From Bdellovibrio bacteriovorus (GTDB lineage Bacteria > Bdellovibrionota > Bdellovibrionia > Bdellovibrionales > Bdellovibrionaceae), in NCBI RefSeq assembly GCF_025558485.1, contig NZ_CP102930.1, positions 372,001-436,000 on the forward strand: a DNA stretch of 64,000 nt. Direction: 5' to 3'. Below the pieces are notes generated by a model, which ran no database searches, was not told the DNA's origin, and saw only the letters and a program-made list of their open reading frames with translations. Both the position numbers and the translations under genes were made by a program. This document shows positions 27,366 through 37,031 of this stretch, piece after piece. Position 1 is the stretch's first letter, and each line of letters opens with the position of its first letter.

Positions 27366-27998
27366 ATGGGAAAAGGCCTTTCGCGTTCACAAGTTTTCTT
27401 TATGACCCTGACCTGCATTCTGGTTGTGGGCAATATGTACTACAACCAGCCGTTGCTGGGCATTTTGGCGCGTGAATTCGGCGTAACGGAATCCAAGGTT
27501 TCTTTGATACCCGCATTCACCCTGATCGGTTATGCACTGGGTATTTTGCTTTTGGTTCCACTCGGAGACATGATCGAACGCCGTAAGTTAATTCAAGGAA
27601 GCATGACCATGGCAGGTCTTTTGGCCATCGCTCTGCCTTTCAGTCCCACCTTGGGTGTTTTCTGCGCAGTCAGTTGTGTGATGGGTTTTTTCAATGTTTC
27701 TCAATCTGTTTTGATCCCGTTTGCCGCAAACCTTGCCAAGCCTGAAGAGCGCGGCAAAGTCGTGGGCATTGTACTATCCGGAATCCTGATCGGCTCCCTG
27801 ATGGCGCGCACTTTGGCGGGCTTTATCGCACAATATTTTGGTTGGAAGACGGTTTTCATTTTTGCCGGTTCTGTCAGCCTGATTCTTTCCGTGGTCAGCC
27901 AGTTTGTTCTGCCGCAGTCTCAGCCGATGTTCAAAGGGACCTACAAAGACCTGATGGCCTCCACCACGGTACGTTTATTAAGTCTATCCGCAGAATAG
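27366..27998 (+). pseudogene. MFS transporter, N-terminal half only
   Basis: Residues 1 to about 203 are a typical Major Facilitator transporter: six hydrophobic segments, the motif PLGDMIERRKLIQGS between helices 2 and 3, and YNQPLLGILAREFGV in the first loop, as in drug or sugar efflux proteins. The family is about 390 residues long; here the frame ends at TAG 27996-27998 just after helix 6. The sequence from about 27977 belongs to the following lipoprotein gene in another frame. The six C-terminal helices are absent, so a functional transporter is unlikely. Confidence 0.85.
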
Positions 27999-30900
27999 CG
28001 TCTTCTTACGCCCCGGTACTACTGTCAGCCCTGCTGATGTCAGGCTGTACTTTAGACTCTGTCATCGAGGCTCTGACTAAAGAAAATTTCAAGCTGATCA
28101 CAAATCTTGAAGACAATTATGTTGATTTGAACAGCACAACACTGACCTTGGAAGGCCAGTGCGACAAAGACGAAGGGCCGATCACCTTCGCCGTGGATTC
28201 TGTTGAACGCAGCAAAATGGACTGTCCCACATCAGGGATCTGGCAATACTCTCTTGATGTTCAGGATCTGCCAGACGGTGAAACATCTCTGGTGGTAGAG
28301 CAGGTCGAACTGGCCGATGCCACGAAAAAAGTTAAAACTGAAAACGTTATTTTAAACAAAGATACCACTCCTCCGCAGCTGTTGAGCATGCCGGACATTA
28401 TTCTCAATGATAAAGGTTATATCAGCTGGGACTGCCAGAATCTGAATGACAAGTGCACCTTCCGGTCCTTTGTGGCAAACAATGATCTGTTCACCTTTGC
28501 GGCAGAGCCCTACACCAACATAAAGAGCACTGTGACTTTCCCGGATGGGAAAAGTTATTTGTTCCTGCAAGCCAAAGATGCCGCAGGCAATTTGTCAGCA
28601 GTAAAAAAAGTGGAAGTGTATTCCGGTGCCATGGGTATCTGGATCAACCCACTGCAAATGAAACTGGCCGTGGATCAGAACGTCACCCTGCGTTTCTATA
28701 TCCCGCAGATATTCAGTCAATACACCCTATTCAACAATGAAGATTGTAGCGGCGCCACCAACTGGCAAAATCGCACGACAGGTGATCACGCGTGGACACT
28801 GCCTTCCACCACTCCGGCATCTTATCCTGTATCCGCTAAATTCCGCACAGCCACAGGTCTGATCAGTCAGTGTTTCACCGACCGCATTCCTGTCGTTGAC
28901 GTCGCAACCATTCACAATGTCTGTACTGCCGGATCTTCCAATGCTGTTTTCGGGATTGTGGCCAGCAGTAAATATCAGCAAAATCCCGGTTACAATAACA
29001 ATGAAAACTGTTCCTTCACTGTGAACTCATCCGTCGCCATGGACGTCACTCCCGCAGCGGCTGTAGTAACAGAGCAGGATAAAGACATTGTGTCGGTTCG
29101 CCAAAATGGTCAGACTCTTTATTCCGCCTCTGGAACCGTGATCCCCGTGGGCCTGCAGCCATTTACCAGTACAGAACCTGGTTCATTTACCATCAATTTC
29201 AGTTCGGATGCACAAAATGCCGGTCCTGGCTTTATCTTTTACTGGATGCCAAAAGATGCCTTCCGTCAGGAAATGGTCATCAACGAAAATGCCACCATGA
29301 CCAGCTCAAGACATCTGCGTGTGGCTTTTGATGTTCCTGACTACATGAAAGAATACTATCTGACTGAAGACACTTCGTGCACAGCAGGTGGTTTCTGGCA
29401 ATCCATCGCGCCTTCCGTGCAATTCACGGCAGCGACCAGCGCCTCCACAATCAATCTTCGTGCCCGCTTCCGCGACAGCTTCGGCAACGAATCCGAATGT
29501 GTCAGTGCCTCGATTCAATATGCGGCACCGGGAGTTGGCCTGTTCATCACCACCGCAGATATGGGAGCCACCCTAAATCTGGCAGGGATTTGCACCCAGC
29601 CCGGTGCCACAGTCAAGATTTCCGGCACCTTTACCGGTGAAACCACCTGCACCATTAACAATCAATGGAGCCATCCCGTTTCCATTGCAAGCATCGCAAA
29701 CAACACCGTTATCAATGTCACCGCCGAACTGGTCATTGCGGGCGTGGTGGAGGACTCGATCTCTGATACATACACCATTCATCGGCACGCCACTCCGACC
29801 TACCCGATTGCCGGTGGTTACGTCGGTACTTCTTTCACCTTGTCCGGAACATGTTCTCCAAACGGAGCCACGATCAATATCACTTCGCCCAATGTGGCCA
29901 CCACCACATGTACCGATGGCGAATGGAACTCCCTGCAAACTGTCACGGGCAATGACGGCGACACCGTCAATATTGCCGGGAATCTGACTTTCCAAAGTTC
30001 TATTCAGGATAGCTTCTCTTTCCAAGCCACCTTAAGCACCGCTCCTCCGGTGGCCACCGTGGCCGGGGCCCCTTCAGGGAAAAGTTCGATGCCGGCAGTT
30101 TCCTTAAGCGTCGGAGGCATCGGGGTTTCCAACTATAAATATAAATCCGGAAAAGGCATTTCGTGCTCTTCGGCCTCGGGATATTCCACAGAGAAAAGCA
30201 TTGATTCAGGATTCTCTGTGGACCAAGCCTCTTTCAGCACCAATGACTTCATCACCATTTGTGTGGTGGGAAAAAGTGGTCTGAATGGGCTGTGGCAGGA
30301 CTATTCCCAAGCCACGACTTACAGTTGGCAAAAATCAGTTATCAACTACGCTTCTCTAAGCACTCCCAGCCAGGTCGTGACCGAAGGACAAACCGGCGTT
30401 GCCGTCAGTGTGACTTTAAGTGCGCCTTCAAGTTCCCCGGTCCGTGTTTATTTCCAGACCTCTGGTGATGCCATTTACATGGTCGATCACAATCTTTACC
30501 CGGGCTATATTGAAGTTCCCGCAGGCCAATTTAGTGCTCAGGTGACCTTCGACAGCCTGACTAATAATCTGGCGACCAAGGACAGCACTGTGGCTGTATA
30601 TCTGACTCATACAAATCAACCTGATTATTTTGTCGGGGAAAATCACACCAAACACTATATGATTCGTGATCCCGTGCGCAGCTCGCAAAAACTTATCGGT
30701 TTCGTGCATGGCAGTGACAACAATCCGTCACCAACCTGCGCACTGACGGAAGATGGCCGCCTGCGCTGCTGGGGTCTGCCATCAGGATCTCCGACCGGAA
30801 TTGTTGAGCCTCAACCGACAATGCGCTTCAAACAACTTGTCGGAAATCGTATTCACTTCTGCGCCCTGAGTGACCAGGATGATCTTTACTGCGCATCCTA

Positions 30901-32767
30901 CGGCAACTTCACGTCCACCAATTATGATCCGGGCGTTAAATACAAATCCATCGCTCTGAAACAATATATTGGCTGCGGCATCACTTCGGATGACCGGGTT
31001 CGCTGCTGGGCTACCGACGGCAGCAAAACCACTGCGTATGCTGATGACGGCGTTGTGAAATTTAAAAAGGTCTCTCCTTCACATGGCACCACTTGTGCGA
31101 TTTCCCTATCCGATGATCTCTATTGTTACGGAGAGAACACTTACAAAACCATCGCTAACAACGCGACCACCACTTATAGTGTTCTGACACCGGTTGATAG
31201 CGGAACCAAATATAGTGACGTCACGTCATATACCTATGTTTGCGGTATTACCCTGACAACCCAACAGCTGCGCTGCTGGGGACGCAATGACTACTATCAG
31301 GTGGGCGATGGCACCAACACGGCTTCGACTTCTCCGGCTATTATTGATGGCTCTACGAAATATCTGCAAATCAGCGGCAGCAACACCAAGGCCTGTGCGA
31401 TCACTGAAAACTTCAAATTAAAGTGCTGGGGTAAAGAGATCGCTGGCGGTTACACGGCCATCCAAACGAAAAAGCTGTATGCAACACCGACCTTGCTGAA
31501 CGCAAATCTGGTTTGGAAAAGCATCCAAGTTAACGAGGGCACCATCTGCGGGATTGCTGATGATGATCTGGCTTATTGCTTTGGGGATGACACCAACTAT
31601 CGCACAACCGTCAAAGGCACTCTGAGCTCGCTGGCACTGATGGATGCTGTCGGTCAATACGCTGAATATGGAGTTACTCCGGGAAGCGTTTGTGCCATTC
31701 GTAACGATGGCACCGCCGTTTGCAGCGGCTATTCAGCCAGTGCAACCTCAAGAAAAACTCCTCGCATAGTTCAGCCCTTCGTAAATTTCACCGGCGGTAA
31801 AGTTCCGGAAAACACAGATATCATGTCATGTCTTTCAACGCCAACGGCGTCGTACTGTGCCCGCAGCAACTACTTCGGACATCTGGCTGATGGAACCAAC
31901 AGTGACGGAAAACTCGATTATACTTTGACCGGCGGTATAGCCATCCAAGGTATGACTGGAAACACTTACTGTGCCGCCGCTGTAGGTTCAGATGGCCATT
32001 TGAAAAGCTGGGGTTACGGAACTTCGGGGGCTATGACCTGTCCAAACACTTTGACAGCACAGCCGACGAAAATTCTGCCTTCAGTCCTGTTCAAGCCCAT
32101 CATGGGAAGCTATGGCACTGATTCAATGTGTGCCCTTAGCCAGGGCAATGAAATCTATTGCTGGGGTCTGGGGCTGATTAAAAGAGGCACGGGAAATTCT
32201 TCAACGCCCACCTCTGTGGACCCAACCAATCGCTACACGGACTTCAAGATTTCTGGCAACCGTCTGTGCGGACTTCTGGAAACCTCCGGGCAAATCCGCT
32301 GCTGGGGTGACAACACTAACGGTAAACTCGGTAACAACAGCACGACGGCCTCCACTGGCAGTGCTGTCCAGGGTGGTAACAGCTATTCAAAACTGGCAAT
32401 GAACGACATCATCACTTGTGCCTTAAGAGGCACAACGCTGGATTGCTGGGGTGGAATCACGACTCATAACAGCCTGGTTCCTTTCGCTCTGAATGGCGGA
32501 GCCTCCTACAAAGACTTTACCATCAGTTCACGCGATATCGTGGCGATCACCACTGGCGGAGACGTGCATATCTGGGATGATGGCTTGTTTAAAGCTGCCC
32601 CCCGTGTGATCACACCGGCTGGAGCAACATTTAAATCAGTTAAGGCTGCCCCTAGCGGCGCCTTGTTCTGTGCACTGAGCACCGATGACAAGCTTTACTG
32701 CCGTGAGCAGGATGGTCCACTGGATGTTTATCATCACCTGCATCAAGTGCGCGAGGCCCGGTTCTAA
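27977..32767 (+). CDS. Giant lipoprotein with Calx-beta and RCC1-like repeats, start lost or non-standard
   Basis: This coding region of about 1596 codons begins at the MFS junction. The lipoprotein signal reads KSIRRIASSYAPVLLSALLM followed by SGC. Several beta-sandwich modules come next (about 30-750), then a Calx-beta-like domain near 790-900 (TEGQTGVAVSVTLSAPSSSP). About 14 RCC1-like blades follow (about 910-1590), each with a paired-cysteine pattern such as CALTEDGRLRCWG, CGITSDDRVRCWA and CGLLETSGQIRCWGDNTNG. RCC1 repeats form beta-propellers for binding partners. No ATG, GTG or TTG precedes the signal in frame near the junction; the first codon left is ATT at 27977. It is probably a surface adhesin or binding protein; function unknown. 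Confidence 0.82.
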   Translation: MKSIRRIASSYAPVLLSALLMSGCTLDSVIEALTKENFKLITNLEDNYVDLNSTTLTLEGQCDKDEGPITFAVDSVERSKMDCPTSGIWQYSLDVQDLPDGETSLVVEQVELADATKKVKTENVILNKDTTPPQLLSMPDIILNDKGYISWDCQNLNDKCTFRSFVANNDLFTFAAEPYTNIKSTVTFPDGKSYLFLQAKDAAGNLSAVKKVEVYSGAMGIWINPLQMKLAVDQNVTLRFYIPQIFSQYTLFNNEDCSGATNWQNRTTGDHAWTLPSTTPASYPVSAKFRTATGLISQCFTDRIPVVDVATIHNVCTAGSSNAVFGIVASSKYQQNPGYNNNENCSFTVNSSVAMDVTPAAAVVTEQDKDIVSVRQNGQTLYSASGTVIPVGLQPFTSTEPGSFTINFSSDAQNAGPGFIFYWMPKDAFRQEMVINENATMTSSRHLRVAFDVPDYMKEYYLTEDTSCTAGGFWQSIAPSVQFTAATSASTINLRARFRDSFGNESECVSASIQYAAPGVGLFITTADMGATLNLAGICTQPGATVKISGTFTGETTCTINNQWSHPVSIASIANNTVINVTAELVIAGVVEDSISDTYTIHRHATPTYPIAGGYVGTSFTLSGTCSPNGATINITSPNVATTTCTDGEWNSLQTVTGNDGDTVNIAGNLTFQSSIQDSFSFQATLSTAPPVATVAGAPSGKSSMPAVSLSVGGIGVSNYKYKSGKGISCSSASGYSTEKSIDSGFSVDQASFSTNDFITICVVGKSGLNGLWQDYSQATTYSWQKSVINYASLSTPSQVVTEGQTGVAVSVTLSAPSSSPVRVYFQTSGDAIYMVDHNLYPGYIEVPAGQFSAQVTFDSLTNNLATKDSTVAVYLTHTNQPDYFVGENHTKHYMIRDPVRSSQKLIGFVHGSDNNPSPTCALTEDGRLRCWGLPSGSPTGIVEPQPTMRFKQLVGNRIHFCALSDQDDLYCASYGNFTSTNYDPGVKYKSIALKQYIGCGITSDDRVRCWATDGSKTTAYADDGVVKFKKVSPSHGTTCAISLSDDLYCYGENTYKTIANNATTTYSVLTPVDSGTKYSDVTSYTYVCGITLTTQQLRCWGRNDYYQVGDGTNTASTSPAIIDGSTKYLQISGSNTKACAITENFKLKCWGKEIAGGYTAIQTKKLYATPTLLNANLVWKSIQVNEGTICGIADDDLAYCFGDDTNYRTTVKGTLSSLALMDAVGQYAEYGVTPGSVCAIRNDGTAVCSGYSASATSRKTPRIVQPFVNFTGGKVPENTDIMSCLSTPTASYCARSNYFGHLADGTNSDGKLDYTLTGGIAIQGMTGNTYCAAAVGSDGHLKSWGYGTSGAMTCPNTLTAQPTKILPSVLFKPIMGSYGTDSMCALSQGNEIYCWGLGLIKRGTGNSSTPTSVDPTNRYTDFKISGNRLCGLLETSGQIRCWGDNTNGKLGNNSTTASTGSAVQGGNSYSKLAMNDIITCALRGTTLDCWGGITTHNSLVPFALNGGASYKDFTISSRDIVAITTGGDVHIWDDGLFKAAPRVITPAGATFKSVKAAPSGALFCALSTDDKLYCREQDGPLDVYHHLHQVREARF

Positions 32768-32774
32768 AAAAGAA

Positions 32775-32804
32775 AAAGGCCACTGTTTCCAGTGGCCTTT
32801 CTTA
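32775..32804 (+). terminator. Terminator after the RCC1 lipoprotein gene
   Basis: AAAGGCCACTG pairs with CAGTGGCCTTT, followed by a T-rich CTTAATTT. Confidence 0.88.
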
Positions 32805-33003
32805 ATTTAATTAAAATAGAGGTGAGAACATCATGCTCCCCGAGACCTTCCTTGGTATCACCCCTCCCGTAAAATTGATTGCAGCATAACAAAAACACGA
32901 TTGCAAGAGTCTTATTACAGATTTTTTAAGAATTATGCCCAAGCCCCTAAAAATCCACCCCATTCTGCAAAGAACTTAAGCAAAAATCTCCAAAGCCACT
33001 CCA

Positions 33004-33037
33004 AAAACAAAAAAAGCCAGCATTGAGCTGGCTTTTC
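33004..33037 (-). terminator. Terminator of the endonuclease I gene
   Basis: AAAAGCCAGC pairs with GCTGGCTTTT, with a long T run on the minus strand. Confidence 0.88.
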
Positions 33038-33063
33038 AAGTTTATCAACTTTTATTTATTTTT

Positions 33064-33939
33064 TTAAAAATCGCTCAAGCGGTCAGCGAGTTCTGGAAAA
33101 TCCACAAACGGATTTCTATTGCCCTGAACTTTATAGATCTCGATATTACGTTTCATCTCATCTTCATCAACAGGGTCTTCACGGTTCCAGCGGCGCAGAA
33201 CCTGTTCCTGTTGTGGATCAATAGGAAGATCATAACGAAGAGAGAAATAGAACAAAGCCCGAGCCACATTCCCCTGATGGTTTTGTGGTGGTTCAAAAAC
33301 CTCATCAGAACCGGATGTTCCAAGACCGAAACGAGAATCCGGGCATTTCAGATCCATCAGATCCTTGGCCACTTCACCAAACGGATGGTTACCGCGGATG
33401 GCATTGATCTGAGAGTCCGTCGGGAACAAGTGGTGCAAATCGGACTTCTGCACTTCATCCGGGAACCGACGGGTGAATTTACTTTGAGGCCATGTGTGCT
33501 CAACATTGATCACGGTGTTGTTCGGAATTTTACCCGGCGATGGCTGGGAGCTTTTGAAGTCCTCAGGACCGCGTTCTGTATTGCAGTAAACATCACGAAC
33601 CGCGTACTGATTGCCTTCTTTAACAAGGTAGTATTTCCCCATCAGGAAAACTCTTGCAGCTTTGTATCCAATAGCCGTGTGAGAGTAGCAACGACCTTGC
33701 CCTTGCGGGCAGGCTTTTACGATCTGATCGTAAGAACCTTTCACCAGCAGGTGATAGCTGCGCAGAACAGTTTTAATTCTGGTTTGAAGAGTCTCTCCGG
33801 TGGTTCCCGCTTGAAGATCGCGATAGAACTCTTCCCCATAATATGGGACCAGTTGAGAAGACGGCGCCGCATTCGCAACACCAACAAAAGATAACAATGT
33901 GAAAACAATCACTGACTTAATGAGCAACATTTGCTTCAT
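33064..33939 (-). CDS. Exported endonuclease I (EndA/Dns family)
   Basis: This 291-residue protein has a signal peptide (about 1-24, ending ANA). It matches endonuclease I in NVEHTWPQSKF (catalytic His near 148), SDLHHLFPTDSQINAIRGNH and a later FEPPQNHQGNVARALFYFS. These enzymes cut double-stranded DNA at the cell surface or in the periplasm and are often disulfide-bonded; cysteines at CPQGQGRC, CNTE and KCPD fit that. Predatory bdellovibrios degrade prey DNA, so this is a good candidate nuclease for that purpose (inference). It has its own terminator. Confidence 0.94.
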   Translation of the reverse strand: MKQMLLIKSVIVFTLLSFVGVANAAPSSQLVPYYGEEFYRDLQAGTTGETLQTRIKTVLRSYHLLVKGSYDQIVKACPQGQGRCYSHTAIGYKAARVFLMGKYYLVKEGNQYAVRDVYCNTERGPEDFKSSQPSPGKIPNNTVINVEHTWPQSKFTRRFPDEVQKSDLHHLFPTDSQINAIRGNHPFGEVAKDLMDLKCPDSRFGLGTSGSDEVFEPPQNHQGNVARALFYFSLRYDLPIDPQQEQVLRRWNREDPVDEDEMKRNIEIYKVQGNRNPFVDFPELADRLSDF

Positions 33940-34038
33940 TCAGGTCCACCATTCGGTTTGGGGGTGATCTACAGCCTCTGGGCAGTAACATGTCCCAATG
34001 GTAACGATCCTGTCAACGGGTATATAGAATTTACATTA

Positions 34039-34977
34039 TCAGTTTTGAGATGCGGGTTGAACAGATCGCCCGCGATAAGCCAAGCCGAAGATCGCTCCAA
34101 GCACGCTGCCGCCGATATGGGCGGCGTAGGCCACGCCCCCGCCAATCCCCTCAGGGGTCGCCCAAAGATTCGCCACATCGACAACTAGGAACAATGGAAT
34201 AATCAACAGGGTTGGCAAAAAAATCGCGCCATAATGTCCGGGCATGGGGGATGCGAAATATAAAAAACGAACTCGCGCTCGCATTTCAGCCATACAGTAA
34301 AAGGCCAGCAAGGCACTAATGGAAGCACTGGCCCCCACCATCGGAACCGTCCCGTGCAGATCGGAAAGCAAAAAGCCCAAGCCTCCGGCACAGCCTCCCA
34401 GCAAATACACAATCAACAACATCTGACTGCCTGCCATCACTTCAACGGCAGCACCGATCAACACTAAAAAGCTTAAATTGGAAAGCAGATGCATCCAGTT
34501 GGAATGTGAAAACTGATAAGTGAACCACGACAGCGGTCCTTTGGTTCCTGAACTCAGACCGAAGCGGTACAACAACTGCTCCTGATACTTCTTGCGGAAC
34601 TCCGAAATGTCTTTGCGCCACGAAGCCACTTGCACCTGGTCTCCGCGATAGTTCAGGACATCACCTTTTTCCAGAAAACGGGAATCACGCAAAGCATAGG
34701 CCCCCAGAAGACCCATGTGTTCAGTGTTCAAGGACCCCATCTGCAAAACCCATTCAGGTTTGGTGTAAAGGTCTTCCGCTGGCAGTGTTTGCAAATACTG
34801 ATAATAAAGTCGCCCCGTCAAAACCAAACCGTCTTTCTGCAATACCGGCGAAGAGGTCAGGTTGGAGCCTGCGCCACTGAAGATCAGAATAAAAATAAAG
34901 ACATTCAACACCGCCAGCGTGATCGTCAGCGGGTACCGGGAATAGTCTTTAAAATCCTCAGGACATGGGATGATCAT
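34039..34977 (-). CDS. Rhomboid-family intramembrane serine protease
   Basis: This 312-residue membrane protein has one N-terminal helix, an extended soluble insert (about 40-160) and a six-helix rhomboid core. The HSNWMHLLSNLSFLVLIG motif of the second core helix is present, the catalytic serine is in MVGASASISALLA, and the catalytic histidine is in YAAHIGGSVLGA. The start overlaps the stop of the RDD-domain gene (ATGA), showing translational coupling. Substrates are unknown. The large insert between the first helix and the core is unusual for a bacterial rhomboid. Confidence 0.92.
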   Translation of the reverse strand: MIIPCPEDFKDYSRYPLTITLAVLNVFIFILIFSGAGSNLTSSPVLQKDGLVLTGRLYYQYLQTLPAEDLYTKPEWVLQMGSLNTEHMGLLGAYALRDSRFLEKGDVLNYRGDQVQVASWRKDISEFRKKYQEQLLYRFGLSSGTKGPLSWFTYQFSHSNWMHLLSNLSFLVLIGAAVEVMAGSQMLLIVYLLGGCAGGLGFLLSDLHGTVPMVGASASISALLAFYCMAEMRARVRFLYFASPMPGHYGAIFLPTLLIIPLFLVVDVANLWATPEGIGGGVAYAAHIGGSVLGAIFGLAYRGRSVQPASQN

Positions 34978-36191
34978 GGAACCTCGTAGCGTTCTTTAAA
35001 GTCATCAATCCAGGTATCCGGATCTGCACTGGCGGGCATACGGCCTTTATTTGGCGTAAACTCCGAATCACGCAAAGCCCACACCGAGCGCACATAGCGT
35101 TTTTCCAAAGCGGTTTTCAACACCGGATTCTTCTGCATCTTTGAAATGGTCTTCAAACTTCCCACATAATCCTGAGCCGCAAACATATCCTCGGACTTCA
35201 GGAACTGAGTCACCAGCAGACCGGAATCCGCCATCTCCAGATCCTCGCTGCCCCCGCCTTCCGCCATATAGCGGGCCAGCGCACATGTCGTGGACGAGGA
35301 GTCCTCGCAGACCTTGGCAAAATACTCCTCTTGAACCTTGCCATCTGCTAATAGATATTTTGCAAGATAAGCCAGAGGTTGAGAACTCACCGGGTCCCCC
35401 CACAAGGCCACCTCCGCCTCTTTCTCTAAACATTCCCCGGAAATTTCATTTAAAAGGAACAGCGACAACGCTGTATCCAAGCGGGCATTTCCATCCAGAC
35501 CATCTGTGCCTTTGATTTCCCGGCACACACTCACGGCGATTTTACCAGTCGTGGATTTATAAGCTCCGGTGTACAGGCCGTGATAAGCTTTCATGAAGCC
35601 CAGCACACCAAACAGAGCCAGAAACAAAAAGCTCATACGCATCCATGACGAAATAAATCGTGATTCAATCGGCATCGGGCCGTCATCATGCTGTTTTTTC
35701 AGCGTGATCACCAAGGTGTCGGCGGCACGATCCGGGAACGCACGACGGAACGGATGGCTTAAAATTTCCAAAAAAGGAATCGCCAGCAGCAGGACGCCGA
35801 AACTCCAGCACATGGAACGAATCAAACACTGAGCATACGTCAGGCGCGGCTGATAGATCGGATAAGAGATCACACGCAATTGCATGAATATCTGCCCCGG
35901 TGTTGCCTGCCAGAAATACAGAAACACCGATTGCAGGAAAATGACCAGCATGATGATGCAGGCGCAGACCAGGCCGGCTGCCACCACCCCTTCTGCGGAC
36001 TGAATATCCAGCAGGAAGAAGGTTTTGGTCTGACGAACCAATCCCGCAATCAGCAAACTGATGATCGGAGAGAAAATTAAAAAATCCAGAATCAGCGCAA
36101 TAAATCTGTCCGCCACGAAAGCGACAGGCACCGAACTGGATTTTGGATAATGGGGCTTCACTTCAGGAGCCGATAGATCTGGAAATACCAT
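34974..36191 (-). CDS. RDD-family membrane protein
   Basis: This 405-residue protein opens with an RDD domain (about 20-165): VAFVADRFIALILDFLIFSP carries the Arg-Asp pattern and TPGQIFMQLRVISYP follows. One more membrane helix lies near 180-200, then a soluble helical repeat region (about 210-390) of Sel1/TPR character with scattered cysteines. It is the first gene of a coupled pair with the rhomboid protease and may present or bind its substrate (inference). The start at 36191 has only a weak ribosome binding site. Confidence 0.85.
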   Translation of the reverse strand: MVFPDLSAPEVKPHYPKSSSVPVAFVADRFIALILDFLIFSPIISLLIAGLVRQTKTFFLLDIQSAEGVVAAGLVCACIIMLVIFLQSVFLYFWQATPGQIFMQLRVISYPIYQPRLTYAQCLIRSMCWSFGVLLLAIPFLEILSHPFRRAFPDRAADTLVITLKKQHDDGPMPIESRFISSWMRMSFLFLALFGVLGFMKAYHGLYTGAYKSTTGKIAVSVCREIKGTDGLDGNARLDTALSLFLLNEISGECLEKEAEVALWGDPVSSQPLAYLAKYLLADGKVQEEYFAKVCEDSSSTTCALARYMAEGGGSEDLEMADSGLLVTQFLKSEDMFAAQDYVGSLKTISKMQKNPVLKTALEKRYVRSVWALRDSEFTPNKGRMPASADPDTWIDDFKERYEVP

Positions 36192-36230
36192 AAGGATCGT
36201 ATCGGCTTGAAACAGGAAACACTAAAGAGA

Positions 36231-36848
36231 TTAGTGCGCGAAATTGATCGCCTGCACACGCCCTTGATCGTCCGTGACGAACTGAGCCTTGCCAACGATT
36301 TCCTTTGAGGAATCAATCAGACTATAGACCTGCTCTCCTGTGGAGTTCTGAGCCAGACTGACTTCTGCGAACTGCACACCAAAGGCGTCAGAGTATTTTT
36401 TCAGGAACTCGGCTTTATCCGTAATCTGCATCGGCTGTTCACCCGCCTGAGCGTCGATGAATTCCAGACTTTCAATACGGCCTTCCACGGTTTTCATGCC
36501 GTATTTGCCTTCAAGGAAACCAAACACCAGCTCATCACGCAATGTCGGAGCTTCCGCAAGACTTGCCGCCACCGTGGATTTTTCACGAGCCATGCGTTTG
36601 GCAAGATCATGTTCCCATTTAACATCTTTGGCAAAGCTAGAGGGTTCAAAGCTGGCAACACCACGATTTCCCGCAGCCGCCGCCCCTTGATCCGGACCAC
36701 GCACCAGCCACTGATTCAGGAAAACTGTCATAATCAAAACAGAGGCAATGGAAAGAACCAGAACAGCTTTTTGTTCCTGGGCCTTGTCCTGCAATCTTTT
36801 TCTTACAGATTGTGCTTTTGGAAATTCGATCACGTTTGCGTTCCTCAT
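36231..36848 (-). CDS. Single-pass membrane protein, unknown
   Basis: This 205-residue protein has a basic cytosolic tail of about 25 residues, one membrane segment (about 28-48, VLVLSIASVLIMTVFLNQWL) and a periplasmic domain of about 150 residues without cysteines. GAGGGG precedes the ATG. It is followed by the RDD-rhomboid pair on the same strand after 39 bases, so it may be the first gene of that operon. No family recognised. Confidence 0.75.
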   Translation of the reverse strand: MRNANVIEFPKAQSVRKRLQDKAQEQKAVLVLSIASVLIMTVFLNQWLVRGPDQGAAAAGNRGVASFEPSSFAKDVKWEHDLAKRMAREKSTVAASLAEAPTLRDELVFGFLEGKYGMKTVEGRIESLEFIDAQAGEQPMQITDKAEFLKKYSDAFGVQFAEVSLAQNSTGEQVYSLIDSSKEIVGKAQFVTDDQGRVQAINFAH

Positions 36849-37031
36849 TATTTCACCCCTCAGAAGTCACGACAGTTCGAGTCCTGATGACTTTCATTGC
36901 GAAGGGTATGCCGTTTAAAAACCGCACTTATTCATTCTAGCTGAACAAGGCCTGAACAGACGTACAAAAGATGTTAGACGTATCATTCTGATCATCTCAT
37001 CCTGACACATAAAAATCCAAATTCCGGGGGT

